Positions 1-7,675 are shown, counted from the stretch's first letter. The stretch is 54,992 nucleotides of DNA from DASSFZ01 sp036514635 (GCA_036514635.1 DATBWU010000333.1:1-54992); one strand, 5' to 3'. Numbers and translations are program-made. The notes: generated by a model not told the origin, from the letters alone.

Positions 1-581
1 AAGTGATCGAACGCGCCTTCTCTCAGCTTGGGCGGGAGCTGCTGCCCAATCAGCAACTCTGTAATGAAATACGAGAAGAACAACCCCACGAAGGCTCGCA
101 GCACAACGGGCAGGGGAACATCGCGCAGCGGCCCTTCGGCCTGCGTAAAGCGTTGGGCAAATTCCATGAGTGGCGGGAAGAAGGTATCAAACAGTTGAGA
201 GAGATGCTGGCCCTCGAACTCGACGAGTTCGATGAACATCAGGTTGAGAACATCGTGCCGCTGGCCCAGAATCTCGATCATCTGTGACGCGGCATTGCGC
301 ACCATCTCTTCGACCGTCTTGCCCTGCGCCGATTGCAGCGCGGGCATGATCTCATGAAAAGGGTGATGTTCCATCAGGACAGCCACAAAGATGTCCTCTT
401 TGCTACTGAAGTGGTTATACGCCGCGCCCAATGCCAGGCCGACCTCTTCAGCGATCTGGCGCATCGATGTGGCATTGTAGCCCTGGCGCACGAACAGCCG
501 GTAGCCGGCTTCCACAATCGCAGTGCGAGTGCGCCGGGCTTTGGAGGTTAGCTCTGGAGTCGAGGGGTTCTTCACAGCCAT
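1..581 (-). CDS. TetR/AcrR family transcriptional regulator (3' end outside window)
   Basis: The frame is open from the ATG at 581 to the left edge, about 193 codons, so the C-terminus is missing. The N-terminus shows the TetR helix-turn-helix: a helix with RRTRTAIVEAGYRLF, then YNATSMRQIAEEVGLALGAAYNHFSSKEDIF, where the tyrosine and the FSSKEDI turn are family hallmarks. The rest is a ligand-binding helical domain of unknown ligand. An in-frame ATG at 605 also exists, but it lies upstream of the expected transcript start given the -35/-10 at 604-631, so 581 is preferred. No Shine-Dalgarno precedes it and the leader would be very short. A perfect operator-like palindrome at 587-608 overlaps the -10, so autorepression is inferred. 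The target genes are unknown; the chelatase gene sits just upstream in the same orientation. Confidence 0.9.
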   Translation of the reverse strand, partial: MAVKNPSTPELTSKARRTRTAIVEAGYRLFVRQGYNATSMRQIAEEVGLALGAAYNHFSSKEDIFVAVLMEHHPFHEIMPALQSAQGKTVEEMVRNAASQMIEILGQRHDVLNLMFIELVEFEGQHLSQLFDTFFPPLMEFAQRFTQAEGPLRDVPLPVVLRAFVGLFFSYFITELLIGQQLPPKLREGAFDH

Positions 582-586
582 AGCCA

Positions 587-608
587 AAAATGAACGCTCG
601 TTCATTTT
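587..608. promoter_or_regulatory. TetR-type operator palindrome
   Basis: The sequence has two 10-base arms, AAAATGAACG and CGTTCATTTT, around a central CT, giving perfect dyad symmetry. It lies directly upstream of the TetR start codon and covers the proposed -10 box, which is the usual position of an autoregulatory TetR operator. Confidence 0.75.
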
Positions 609-631
609 ATATCAAATTGTGGCGATGTCAA
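604..631 (-). promoter_or_regulatory. Promoter of the TetR gene
   Basis: On the minus strand TTGACA (631-626) and TAAAAT (609-604) are separated by 16 bp. The predicted transcript start is around 597, only about 16 nt before the start codon at 581. The -10 box lies in the operator palindrome. Confidence 0.65.
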
Positions 632-640
632 GGCTGAAAC

Positions 641-673
641 AAAAAGCCCCGATTCTTTGGCAAATCGGGGCTT
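641..673 (-). terminator. Rho-independent terminator after the chelatase gene
   Basis: On the minus strand an 11-bp perfect stem (AAGCCCCGATT with AATCGGGGCTT) is followed by a T-rich tract. It sits 19 nt past the stop codon at 692 and separates the chelatase gene from the TetR promoter. Confidence 0.8.
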
Positions 674-691
674 GTGAGAGTTCCAGCGGGT

Positions 692-1657
692 TTACGGGCT
701 GGATTTGAGTTCGTCTTTCACGGTTTGATACAGCGATTCGGCCTTCAGGTCTTTCAGTGAGTAGCACGGCGCATCGAGGTGCTCGGCCAATTGCGCGGCC
801 AGGCCCTGATCGAACGCCTGATGCTCCATGTTGATGACGACCGATCGAATATCGAGTTCTCCGATCTGCTCGGCCACGCGATAGGCCTCGACCTGCGGCG
901 GCGCACCGCCCTGGCTGACGTTGCCCGCGCCGTCGGTGAGGACAATCATGAGCAGGGCGACTTCGGGATGGATTTGCATCTCGCGCAGCAGCACGCGATG
1001 CGCCAGCGACAAACCGGCGCTGAGCGGTGTCTTGCCGCCGACCGGGATGTCTTTGAGCGCGCGCTGCGCCAGATCGATTGATGAAGTCGGCGGCAGCACC
1101 AGCCGCGCCTGGTCTTTCTGGAAGACGATCAGCCCGACGCGATCGCGGCGCTGGTAGGCATCGGTGAGCAGTGACATGATCGCGCCCTTAGTGGCGGCCA
1201 TGCGCTCGGCGACGGCCATCGACCACGAGGCATCGACGACAAACAAGATCAGGTTGGCGGCTTTGCGGACGCGGACTTTCTTCTGGTAATCGACGCGCTT
1301 GACGCGGAGCGCCGGCCCCTCCCCCTTCTGCCGCTTGCGTTCGGGCTGGTGTGGCGCAGCCGCGCGCAGCGTGGCATCGAAGGCCAGGTCTTGGGGATCG
1401 CCTGGAGAGGGCTGGGCCTTGACGTAGCGGCCGCGCTTGCGCTCAGTCTTGGCCGAACTGCGGCGACCTGCCTGCGATCGAGTGATCCGGTCGAGCGGCG
1501 TGTCGAGTTTGCGCACGTCAAAGGTTTCACCGATGGGAGTGGCGTCGCCCCCTTCCCACCAGTACGCATCCTGCTGCCCGGTCGTCTGCGTGTGCGTGCG
1601 CGCCTCGGTGTGTCCGGAGTCGGCGGGGTCCCTAACTTCGCCTTCCGGCGCTACCGT
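692..1657 (-). CDS. chlD: VWA-domain part of ChlD-type chelatase subunit, reached by -1 frameshift
   Basis: This is the C-terminal half of a Mg/Co chelatase medium subunit: a linker and basic segment followed by a von Willebrand A domain. The MIDAS motif DASWSM and the later LTDGAGN segment are visible. The linker FDVRKLDTPLDRITR followed by GRR and GRY motifs resembles integrated ChlD proteins. The frame is open, with no stop, from the A9 run at 1657-1665 to the stop at 692. It is exactly -1 relative to the ATPase frame that ends at 1651. A GTG at 1516 is a possible independent start, but it has no good ribosome site and lies inside conserved linker sequence, so translation by frameshift from 2751 is preferred. 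The full product would be about 686 residues. Confidence 0.8.
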   Translation of the reverse strand, partial: TVAPEGEVRDPADSGHTEARTHTQTTGQQDAYWWEGGDATPIGETFDVRKLDTPLDRITRSQAGRRSSAKTERKRGRYVKAQPSPGDPQDLAFDATLRAAAPHQPERKRQKGEGPALRVKRVDYQKKVRVRKAANLILFVVDASWSMAVAERMAATKGAIMSLLTDAYQRRDRVGLIVFQKDQARLVLPPTSSIDLAQRALKDIPVGGKTPLSAGLSLAHRVLLREMQIHPEVALLMIVLTDGAGNVSQGGAPPQVEAYRVAEQIGELDIRSVVINMEHQAFDQGLAAQLAEHLDAPCYSLKDLKAESLYQTVKDELKSSP

Positions 1658-1665
1658 TTTTTTTT
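1639..1665 (-). other. Programmed -1 ribosomal frameshift signal in chlD
   Basis: On the minus strand there is an A9 slippery tract (1665-1657), then a 6-nt spacer containing the zero-frame UAG stop (1653-1651). A hairpin follows, CGCC-GGAA-GGCG (1650-1639), with a GNRA-type tetraloop. A purine-rich AAGGTGAG, which could act as an internal Shine-Dalgarno, lies about 12 nt upstream of the A-run. Slippery run, upstream SD and short-spaced hairpin is the dnaX-like arrangement. The -1 frame continues into the VWA domain. Confidence 0.75.
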
Positions 1666-2751
1666 CACACCCCCCGGCTCACCTTCTTCGTCCATCGCCG
1701 CTTCTTCGCCGCTGGCGAATTCGGTCTGCGCCCGATCGATGCGCTCGCTCAAGTCTTGCAGCGACACCTGGCCGTTGTCCTGGAACGGCTGGCGCTTCAG
1801 GCGGTGCGGCAATGCCAGCTCGGCGGCGAGCAGGATGTCTTCCTTGACGATGTGATCGCGCCTGTTGAGCGCGGCGTGCGCCCGCGCGCCTTTCAGGATG
1901 ACCAGGTCGGCGCGGTGGCCGTCGACGCCCAATCCCGCCATCATTCCGGCGATGGCGGCCAGATCGCCCTGCGTGTACTCCACCATCGACAGCAGCTTGC
2001 GCGCGCGATCGATTTCGCCCGATAGCGTCCGCTCGCGCGGCTCCCACTCCTCGCGGAAGCCTTCGGGGTCCTGCTCGAAGGCGAGGTTGCGTTCGAGGAT
2101 CTGCATACGCTGCTGTTGATCGTGTATGCCCTGAATATCGACGGCGAGGGCGAAGCGGTCGAGCAACTGCGGGCGCAGGTCGCCTTCTTCCGGGTTCATC
2201 GTGCCGATCAAGATGAAGCGCGCGGGATGGCTGAACGAGATGCCTTCGCGCTCGACGAAGTTGACGCCCATCGCCGCCGAATCGAGCAGCAGATCGACGA
2301 CGTGATCGTCGAGCAGGTTGACTTCATCGACGTACAGCAGGCCGCGATTCGCCGCGGCCAGCACACCCGCCTCGAAGCGGCGCACGCCTTTCTGGATCGC
2401 CTGCTCGATGTCCAGCGTGCCGACGACGCGATCTTCGGTGGCGCTGACCGGCAGATCGACGAAGCGCGTGCGGCGGGTCGTCACGGGCAGCTCTTCGCCG
2501 TCGGCGGCGCGCTCGCGGCATTCGGTGCACCACTCGTGGGGCGCATCGGGATCGCAACTGAAGCGGCAGTTCTCGACGACCTTGATCTCCGGCAGCAGTG
2601 CAGCCAGTGCGCGGGCGGCAGTCGATTTAGCCGTGCCGCGCTCGCCGCGAATCAGCACGCCGCCGATCTGTGAGTAGATCGCGTTCAAGACCAGGGCGCG
2701 CCTCATGCGCTCCTGGCCGACAATGGCGGTAAAGGGAAAGACGGTACGCAT
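1651..2751 (-). CDS. chlI: Mg/Co chelatase AAA+ ATPase (ChlI-like; N-terminal part of ChlD)
   Basis: A 366-residue AAA+ ATPase of the magnesium/cobalt chelatase family, which drives metal insertion into a tetrapyrrole with a VWA partner and a large catalytic subunit. Walker A is GERGTAKST (residues 36-44), Walker B LYVDEVNLL, and the sensor region TMNPEEGDLRPQLLDRF is intact. A cysteine-rich insert (CRFSC...CTEC) may bind zinc. The ATG at 2751 has GGAG upstream at suitable spacing. The zero-frame product stops just after KKKR, encoded by an A9 run; slippage there gives the fused ChlD form. The gene may therefore make both small and medium subunits. No CobN/ChlH large subunit is in this window, so the choice between cobalt and magnesium is open. 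Confidence 0.88.
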   Translation of the reverse strand: MRTVFPFTAIVGQERMRRALVLNAIYSQIGGVLIRGERGTAKSTAARALAALLPEIKVVENCRFSCDPDAPHEWCTECRERAADGEELPVTTRRTRFVDLPVSATEDRVVGTLDIEQAIQKGVRRFEAGVLAAANRGLLYVDEVNLLDDHVVDLLLDSAAMGVNFVEREGISFSHPARFILIGTMNPEEGDLRPQLLDRFALAVDIQGIHDQQQRMQILERNLAFEQDPEGFREEWEPRERTLSGEIDRARKLLSMVEYTQGDLAAIAGMMAGLGVDGHRADLVILKGARAHAALNRRDHIVKEDILLAAELALPHRLKRQPFQDNGQVSLQDLSERIDRAQTEFASGEEAAMDEEGEPGGVKKKR

Positions 2752-2798
2752 GGGAACTCCAGAGAATCAAGTCCGGTGAGATTATACCACTCGCCACC

Positions 2799-2898
2799 AG
2801 ACGAAGGGCGGAAGACGAACGACAAAGGACGAAGGACGACGGGCTTCCTTCGTCATTCATCATTTGTTTTGGGTCATTCGTCTTTGGTCCTTTGTCAC
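2799..2898. repeat. GACGAAGGAC-family inverted repeat, copy 1
   Basis: AT-poor purine runs (GACGAACGACAAAGGACGAAGG) are mirrored by CCTTCGTCATTC and TCGTCTTTGGTCCTTTGTC, giving a long imperfect hairpin between surE and the chelatase gene. Related copies are near 4851, 30995, 49596 and 54320. This copy runs into the surE stop codon. Confidence 0.6.
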
Positions 2899-3704
2899 TT
2901 TTGCTCAAGCCAGGCTGACAGCTGCTGAAAATCGACGCGCGCCGTCAGATCGAGCGTCACGGGTGTGATCGACACGACTTTGTCCACGGCGACGGCCTGC
3001 ACGTCCGAATCGGGTTCGAGTGTATTCCCATCGATGCGTATCTCGTAGCCCATCGGGCCGGGGTCGTCCGGGCGGCGGCGCTGCGGAACGATCGGGTAAA
3101 AGTAGCGCTGCCGGCTGATGCGCGTCCACCGATGCGGTGTGTCGACGGTTGCATCCTGCGGCACTTCGATTTTGATCAAGTCCACGCCCGGCGGCAGGCC
3201 GTGCTGCAGGATCGCCTCGGCGAAGCGTCTCAGGTAGTGCGCCGCCGCTGAAAAGTCCAGGTCGGCGGAGTGGCTGTAATAGTGTTCCCGCTCGGTCTGG
3301 CGCGATACGGCGATGGCCGGCACGCCCAACGATGCGCCCTCGATCGCCGCGCCGACCGTGCCGGAGACTGTAATGCCCTCGCCGATGTTCTCGCCATAGT
3401 TGATGCCCGACACGATGAGGCTCACCGGGCGCGTGGCGATCTCGAACAGGCCGTGTTGAACGGCCTGGGCCGGCGTCGCCTCGACGCCGTAGCCGACGAC
3501 CGTGTGGTTGTTGATCTCGATGTCCTCCGGGTAAATCCGGCCTTCACTGCTCGGCGGCATGGATCGTCCCGCGCCGGATTGCTGAACGACCGGAGCGACG
3601 ATCAGCAACTCGCCGAGGTCTTCGCACACGGCTGCCGCCGCGCGCAGTCCCTTCGACTTGATGCCGTCGTCGTTCGTGATCAGGATCAGTGGGCGATCCG
3701 GCAT
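2895..3704 (-). CDS. surE: 5'/3'-nucleotidase SurE
   Basis: SurE is a metal-dependent cytosolic phosphatase that removes phosphate from nucleoside monophosphates and is linked to stationary-phase survival. The N-terminus LILITNDDGI carries the metal-binding Asp-Asp pair. SGAGRS-type and SGINYGENIG motifs, with the conserved SGTVGAA, follow in the usual order. The start is placed at the ATG at 3704 (MPDRPLIL) because GGAGG lies 6-7 nt upstream; an in-frame ATG at 3710 is too close to that site, and 3743 would give a poor N-terminus. The protein is about 269 residues, normal for SurE. It is followed and preceded by repeat-rich spacers, so it is probably a single-gene unit. Confidence 0.93.
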   Translation of the reverse strand: MPDRPLILITNDDGIKSKGLRAAAAVCEDLGELLIVAPVVQQSGAGRSMPPSSEGRIYPEDIEINNHTVVGYGVEATPAQAVQHGLFEIATRPVSLIVSGINYGENIGEGITVSGTVGAAIEGASLGVPAIAVSRQTEREHYYSHSADLDFSAAAHYLRRFAEAILQHGLPPGVDLIKIEVPQDATVDTPHRWTRISRQRYFYPIVPQRRRPDDPGPMGYEIRIDGNTLEPDSDVQAVAVDKVVSITPVTLDLTARVDFQQLSAWLEQK

Positions 3705-3744
3705 GACCATCCTCCAGAGCGAGAGAATGCGATCATACCACAAA

Positions 3745-3878
3745 CGGCGATCAACGGACGCTCAAGCGGACAAGCGGGCCATCAACGGATGAGAAGCGGA
3801 CAAGCGGATAGCAATGGACGCTATCCGTTTCCATCCGCTTGTCCGTTTCCAGTCCGTTGATCACCAGTCCGTTGATCG
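3745..3878. repeat. ATCCGCTTGTCCGTTTCC-family inverted repeat, copy 1
   Basis: GATCAACGGAC, AAGCGGACAAGCGG and their complements CCGCTTGTCCG and GTCCGTTGATC alternate, forming a large imperfect palindrome centred near 3820. The same unit recurs at 30656-30705, where it encodes the tail of a CysO-like protein. It lies between divergent surE and the kinase operon. Confidence 0.65.
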
Positions 3879-3880
3879 CC

Positions 3881-3909
3881 TTGACATTTGCGCACGGGCG
3901 ACTTATGCT
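3881..3909 (+). promoter_or_regulatory. Promoter of the deoxynucleoside kinase pair
   Basis: TTGACA at 3881-3886 and TATGCT at 3904-3909 are separated by 17 bp. The transcript start near 3916 rules out the in-frame TTG at 3888 and supports translation from the TTG at 3969. Confidence 0.7.
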
Positions 3910-3968
3910 CTAGCCAACCTCGATTCAACCAAGCCGGGCAAGCGGCTGCTCGCCCAAAGGAGAAGGCA

Positions 3969-4853
3969 TTGCCCCGTTACCCCTACCTCGCCGTCGAAGG
4001 CGTCATCGGCGTCGGCAAGACCACACTTGTCCGCCTGTTGTGCAAAGACTTCAATGCCGAACCGCTGCTGGAAGTCTTTGAAGAGAATCCGTTCCTGTCC
4101 GACTTCTACAGCGATCGTGCGCGCTATGCATTTCAGACGGAAGTCTTCTTCGTCCTGAGCCGATACCGGCAGCAGCACGAGGGGATTCCGCGCGCTTTGC
4201 AGCGAGGCGCGCTGATCAGCGATTACACCTTTGCCAAAAGTGCGCTGTTCGCGCGGCTGAATTTGAGCGGCGACGAACTGGCCGTGTACAACAAACTCCA
4301 CTCCGCGCTGGCCGAGAAGATCCCCAAGCCCGATCTGCTGGTGTATCTGCGCGCCGGCCTCGACATGCTGCTAGCCCGCATCGCCGCGCGCGACCGGCCC
4401 TACGAGCGCAGTATGGATCGCGCCTACATCGAGAGCCTGCGCCTGGCCTACGACGGCTTCGTGGCCGCCTACTCCGAGTGTCCCGTGCTGGCGATCGACA
4501 CCGACCCTCTCAACATTGTGCAAGACACAGAGGCGTATGCTCTCATCCGCGAGCGGATTCGAGCAGCGCTGCGGCAAGGCACATTCCAGCACGCCTTGCC
4601 CAATATGCCGGTCACGCTGACCGAGACTGACCGATCCGGGCTGGCGGCTTCGCCGGTGGATCGGCCACACATTCCTCCCGACGCGTGGCGCGACGCAATC
4701 GCCGAGTTTTTATCACTCACGCAGAGCGTGGGCGATCTGGGCGCGGCGTTGTCGGATTCGGGTGGGGGAACGGCGCTGCGCGAAGCCCTGGTCGCTTGCT
4801 CAGACCGGCTGAAGCGCGTGGCGAGTGCGGCGGGAGTGGATCTGAAGGGATGA
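3969..4853 (+). CDS. Deoxynucleoside kinase with C-terminal helical extension
   Basis: A kinase of the dNK/dGK-dCK family that phosphorylates deoxynucleosides for salvage. The P-loop is GVIGVGKTT (K17 from this start); ENPFLSDFY, the substrate-site ISDYTFAKS, and the LID region ARDRPYERSMD are present. The start is TTG at 3969 with AGGAGAAGG immediately upstream. The DRS-type catalytic motif reads SDYTF, differing from the DRSVYED of the next gene. After the kinase domain (about residues 1-205) comes an 85-residue tail. Its last 55 residues look like a small helical bundle (FLSLTQSVGDLGAAL to RVASAAGVDL), faintly MazG-like; that assignment is only a guess. The next gene is a paralogue 81 bp downstream, reminiscent of the paired dAK/dGK subunits of lactobacilli. 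Confidence 0.85.
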   Translation: MPRYPYLAVEGVIGVGKTTLVRLLCKDFNAEPLLEVFEENPFLSDFYSDRARYAFQTEVFFVLSRYRQQHEGIPRALQRGALISDYTFAKSALFARLNLSGDELAVYNKLHSALAEKIPKPDLLVYLRAGLDMLLARIAARDRPYERSMDRAYIESLRLAYDGFVAAYSECPVLAIDTDPLNIVQDTEAYALIRERIRAALRQGTFQHALPNMPVTLTETDRSGLAASPVDRPHIPPDAWRDAIAEFLSLTQSVGDLGAALSDSGGGTALREALVACSDRLKRVASAAGVDLKG

Positions 4854-4917
4854 AGGATGAGGGATGAGGGATGAAGGCCGTTCCTTTCGTCCTTCGTCAG
4901 GAGTCTTTCGTCGGTGG
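4851..4917. repeat. GACGAAGGAC-family repeat between the kinase genes, copy 2
   Basis: GATGAAGGATGAGGGATGAGGG is followed by TCCTTTCGTCCTTCGTC, an imperfect inverted arrangement of the same short motifs seen near 2799, 30995, 49596 and 54320. It fills the spacer between the two kinases. Confidence 0.5.
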
Positions 4918-4934
4918 AACGATAAGGGATATGC

Positions 4935-5558
4935 ATGAACAAGCACTTTGTAGCCATAGCAGGCAACGTTGGCGTCGGCAAGTCCACACTCGTCGGCCTG
5001 TTGGCGAACAAACTCGGCTGGATGCCGTTTTACGAAGCCGTCGACGAGAACCCGTATCTGTCCGACTTCTACCGCGACATGCGGATGTGGTCATTCCACT
5101 CGCAAGTCTTCTTCCTTTCCAAGCGGCTGCGCCACCATCGCGGCCTGCTCGATCACCCGTCCTCGGTCTTGCAGGATCGCAGCGTATACGAAGACGCCGA
5201 GATTTTCGCCACGAACCTGTATCGGCAAGGGAACATGGATGATCGGGACTATGGCGTGTATCGGGAACTGTACGAAGTTCTCACACTCTACCTGCCCCCG
5301 CCCGATCTGGTGGTGTACCTGCGCGCCAGTGTCTCCACGCTTCAGAAACGCATCGCGCTGCGCGGGCGCGAATACGAGCAGCACATCTCCGCCACGTATC
5401 TCGCCAGCCTGAACGATCTGTACGAAGAGTGGATTGCCCACTTTAGGCTGTGCCCGGTGCTCGCCATCACCGCCGACGATTTCGACTACGTCAACCACGG
5501 CGAGCACCTCGACGCGATCACCGCGATGATGGTCAACCGGCTGCCAAAGCCACACTAA
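4935..5558 (+). CDS. Deoxyadenosine/deoxyguanosine-type nucleoside kinase
   Basis: A 207-residue deoxynucleoside kinase of standard family length. The P-loop is GNVGVGKST (K16); ENPYLSDFY, the catalytic/substrate motif DRSVYED, and a LID segment IALRGREYEQ are all intact. It phosphorylates deoxyadenosine or deoxyguanosine in salvage, inferred from family resemblance; specificity cannot be read directly. It is downstream of and co-directional with the extended paralogue, probably in one transcript, so a heterodimer is possible. The start ATG at 4935 follows a weak GATAAGG-type ribosome site. Confidence 0.9.
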   Translation: MNKHFVAIAGNVGVGKSTLVGLLANKLGWMPFYEAVDENPYLSDFYRDMRMWSFHSQVFFLSKRLRHHRGLLDHPSSVLQDRSVYEDAEIFATNLYRQGNMDDRDYGVYRELYEVLTLYLPPPDLVVYLRASVSTLQKRIALRGREYEQHISATYLASLNDLYEEWIAHFRLCPVLAITADDFDYVNHGEHLDAITAMMVNRLPKPH

Positions 5559-5583
5559 CTTTTACCAACCTTTTTCCTGCGTG

Positions 5584-5592
5584 TGATATAAT
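5584..5592 (+). promoter_or_regulatory. Extended -10 promoter of the PAS histidine kinase
   Basis: TGA directly precedes TATAAT (5587-5592), an extended -10 box. The expected start of transcription is about 5599, so the mRNA would begin at or just before the ATG at 5601 (leaderless). No clear -35 box is seen. Confidence 0.65.
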
Positions 5593-5600
5593 CGCCCGCG

Positions 5601-6710
5601 ATGTCCGAGCCTACGTCTCCCCCTACCCCGCCACCGGTCAGTGCAGTCGATCAGCAGATCGCACGGCTCGAACAGGCTTACCGGTCTTTGATCGAGGATG
5701 TTACTGATCCGATCGTGATCACCGATCTCGATGGCCTGATCCTCGATGCGAATCCGGCTGCGGCGCGCTTCGGCAACGTCACGCGCGAACAACTAATCGG
5801 TAAGCCGCTCACCCTCGATCTCGCCCCGCCCGGGTGGCGCGCGCTGCACGTGGCCCTGCCCGCTGCACGCGAAAATGCCGATCTGCACCAGGCGCTCGAC
5901 ACGCGAGCAGACAACCGCGATCTCAGTCTCGATCTGTACACACGCCGCATCGCTTACCGGGGACAGCCGGCGATCCAGTGGCTGGTTCACGATCGCACCG
6001 AGCAGCGCGATCTGGAGCGCGCGCGCGACGAACAGATTTACATGATCGTCCACGATCTGCGCAATCCACTCGGTAATGTGCTGAGCAGCCTGGAACTGCT
6101 GCGCGAATCGCTGAAAGACCCGAATCTGACGCCCGCGCCGATGTCGCTGGTGAACATCGCCTTGCGATCGTCGCGGCGCATCTCGCTGCTCGTCGAATCG
6201 CTGATGGACATGACGCGCATGGAGGCCGGGCAGTACACGCTGAACACGGCGACCGCCCGGCTGGACACGCTCATCGAGCGCGCCGTCGATTTCGTGAAGC
6301 CTACAGCGGAGCGGAAGCACATTCCGTTGTTGATCGAGCTGGAACCCAGTCTGCCGCTGGTGCTCATCGACGTCAACATGATCGAGCGCGTCGTCGTCAA
6401 CCTGCTCGACAACGCCTGCAAGTTCGTGTCGCCGGGGCAAAAAGTGACGGTCGGCGCGCGGCGCGGCCCGGGCAATGAAGTGGAGATTTTCGTGCGCGAC
6501 GAAGGCCCCGGCATCGCGCCGGAAGATCGTCCGAAGTTGTTCCAGAAGTTCAGCCGGGGCACGACGATCGCCGGCCAGTCGCCCGGCACGGGCCTGGGGT
6601 TGGCCTTCTGCAAAATGGCCGTCGAGGCGCACGGCGGCGCCATCCGCGTGGAAAGCGAGCCTGGCAAAGGCAGCACCTTCACCCTGACGCTGCAAGCCGA
6701 AACCGCCTGA
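5601..6710 (+). CDS. PAS-domain sensor histidine kinase
   Basis: A soluble sensor kinase of 369 residues without membrane segments. A proline-rich N-terminus (1-14) precedes a PAS domain (about 25-140, ITDLDGLILDANPAA). The HisKA dimerisation domain has the phospho-acceptor H151 in HDLRNPL. The ATPase domain has an N box (LLDNACKF), G1 (DEGPGI), F box (FQKFSRG) and G2 (GTGLGL). It autophosphorylates and passes phosphate to an unidentified response regulator; none is adjacent. The signal sensed by PAS is unknown. A leaderless start is suggested by the -10 box only 8 nt before the ATG. The gene is followed by a simple ACCATCC repeat and then the MBL-fold gene. Confidence 0.92.
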   Translation: MSEPTSPPTPPPVSAVDQQIARLEQAYRSLIEDVTDPIVITDLDGLILDANPAAARFGNVTREQLIGKPLTLDLAPPGWRALHVALPAARENADLHQALDTRADNRDLSLDLYTRRIAYRGQPAIQWLVHDRTEQRDLERARDEQIYMIVHDLRNPLGNVLSSLELLRESLKDPNLTPAPMSLVNIALRSSRRISLLVESLMDMTRMEAGQYTLNTATARLDTLIERAVDFVKPTAERKHIPLLIELEPSLPLVLIDVNMIERVVVNLLDNACKFVSPGQKVTVGARRGPGNEVEIFVRDEGPGIAPEDRPKLFQKFSRGTTIAGQSPGTGLGLAFCKMAVEAHGGAIRVESEPGKGSTFTLTLQAETA

Positions 6711-6714
6711 CCAA

Positions 6715-6790
6715 CAAACCATCCCACCGTCCAACCATCCAACCATCCAACCGTCCAACCATCCAACCATCCAACCAGCCAACCAGCCAA
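6715..6790. repeat. AACCATCC/CAACCAGC simple repeat, copy 1
   Basis: About 75 bp of near-tandem CCAACCATCCAACC units. Related stretches lie at 29660-29722 and 35317-35353. It fills the spacer between the kinase and the MBL-fold gene; the long minus-strand reading frames of Gly-Trp repeats through it are not credible genes. Confidence 0.75.
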
Positions 6791-6819
6791 CTTACTTCAT
6801 CGTTGCAACCCACACGCTT

Positions 6820-7674
6820 ATGGACAAGATCGCCAACTCCGTCTACGTGTCTTCCCATTATCGCGGTGTGACTGTCGGCGCGGTTGTCACGCCAATGGGG
6901 GTGGTGTGCGTCGACGCGCCGATGCTGCCCGCCGACGCGCACGACTGGCGCGCCAAGATCGCTTCGGTGACCGACGCGCCGATCCGCTACGTCGTCAACA
7001 CCGATGCTCACCGCGATCGCGTGTTGGGCCAGCAGTGGCTGGGCGGCGCGGTAGTCGCTACCGAGTTTACGGCGGAGCGCATGCGCAGTTACGGCGACAC
7101 GTTCCGCCAGCAAGTGGCCGACTTCCTGTCGCACCACGGCGCGCCGGACGCCGCCGAGGAGATCGCGCTCAACCTCAAAGTGACTCAGCCGCAGATCAGT
7201 TTCACCGAGCGGCTGGTGCTGCACCTGGCTGAGCCGCGCATCGAGGTGCGGGTCGTCGGCGGGGCGAATCCCGGCAGCGCGTGGGTAGTGCTGCCCGATG
7301 TCGGCGTCGTCTTCACCGGCGATCTGTTGACGCTGAATGTGCATCCGGTGATGTCGGAATCGAACACGGCGCAGTGGTTGGAGCGACTGGCCGAACTGCG
7401 GAAACCGGCGTTCCCGGCCAGGCGGATCGTTCCGGGGCGCGGGCCGGTCGCCCGGAAGGCCGACTCGCAGAAGATGTCGCTGTACCTGCGCGACGTGCGC
7501 AATCGCGTGCGGGCGCTGATTAAGGCGCGCAAGCCGAAGGCCGAAGTCGCGTCACTGGTGGCCGGCTTCATGCCGCGCTTCCCTATTCCCGAAGGCGAGC
7601 GCGAGCGCATCCAACGCCGCATCCGCGCCGGATTGGAGCACGTGTACGATGAGTTGAAGCAGGGGAAGGGATGA
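6820..7674 (+). CDS. Metallo-beta-lactamase-fold protein with degenerate metal site
   Basis: The 284-residue protein has the MBL-fold order: a strand-rich N-terminus, the metal loop, then VVFTGDLL and a helical C-terminus. The hallmark HxHxDH loop reads D62-A-H64-R-D66-R67, so two of the first four metal ligands (first and last His) are replaced by Asp and Arg. The usual later His is also missing, in GGANPGSAW. H64, D66 and the Asp of FTGDLL remain. Hydrolase activity with a normal di-metal centre is therefore doubtful; it may be a binding protein or use one metal. The M24-fold gene starts one base after its stop, so the two are translationally coupled, and that partner is degenerate too. Confidence 0.8.
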   Translation: MDKIANSVYVSSHYRGVTVGAVVTPMGVVCVDAPMLPADAHDWRAKIASVTDAPIRYVVNTDAHRDRVLGQQWLGGAVVATEFTAERMRSYGDTFRQQVADFLSHHGAPDAAEEIALNLKVTQPQISFTERLVLHLAEPRIEVRVVGGANPGSAWVVLPDVGVVFTGDLLTLNVHPVMSESNTAQWLERLAELRKPAFPARRIVPGRGPVARKADSQKMSLYLRDVRNRVRALIKARKPKAEVASLVAGFMPRFPIPEGERERIQRRIRAGLEHVYDELKQGKG

Positions 7675-7675
7675 A

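Noticed and set aside
1249..1569. Minus-strand frame covering the VWA linker in another frame
   Set aside because: Arg/Ser-rich antisense-like composition; the true frame is the -1 frame of the chelatase.
6038..6790. Minus-strand reading frames rich in Gly-Trp-Leu-Asp across 5793-7344
   Set aside because: They arise from the AACCATCC simple repeat and the antisense of the kinase and MBL genes; no domain pattern.
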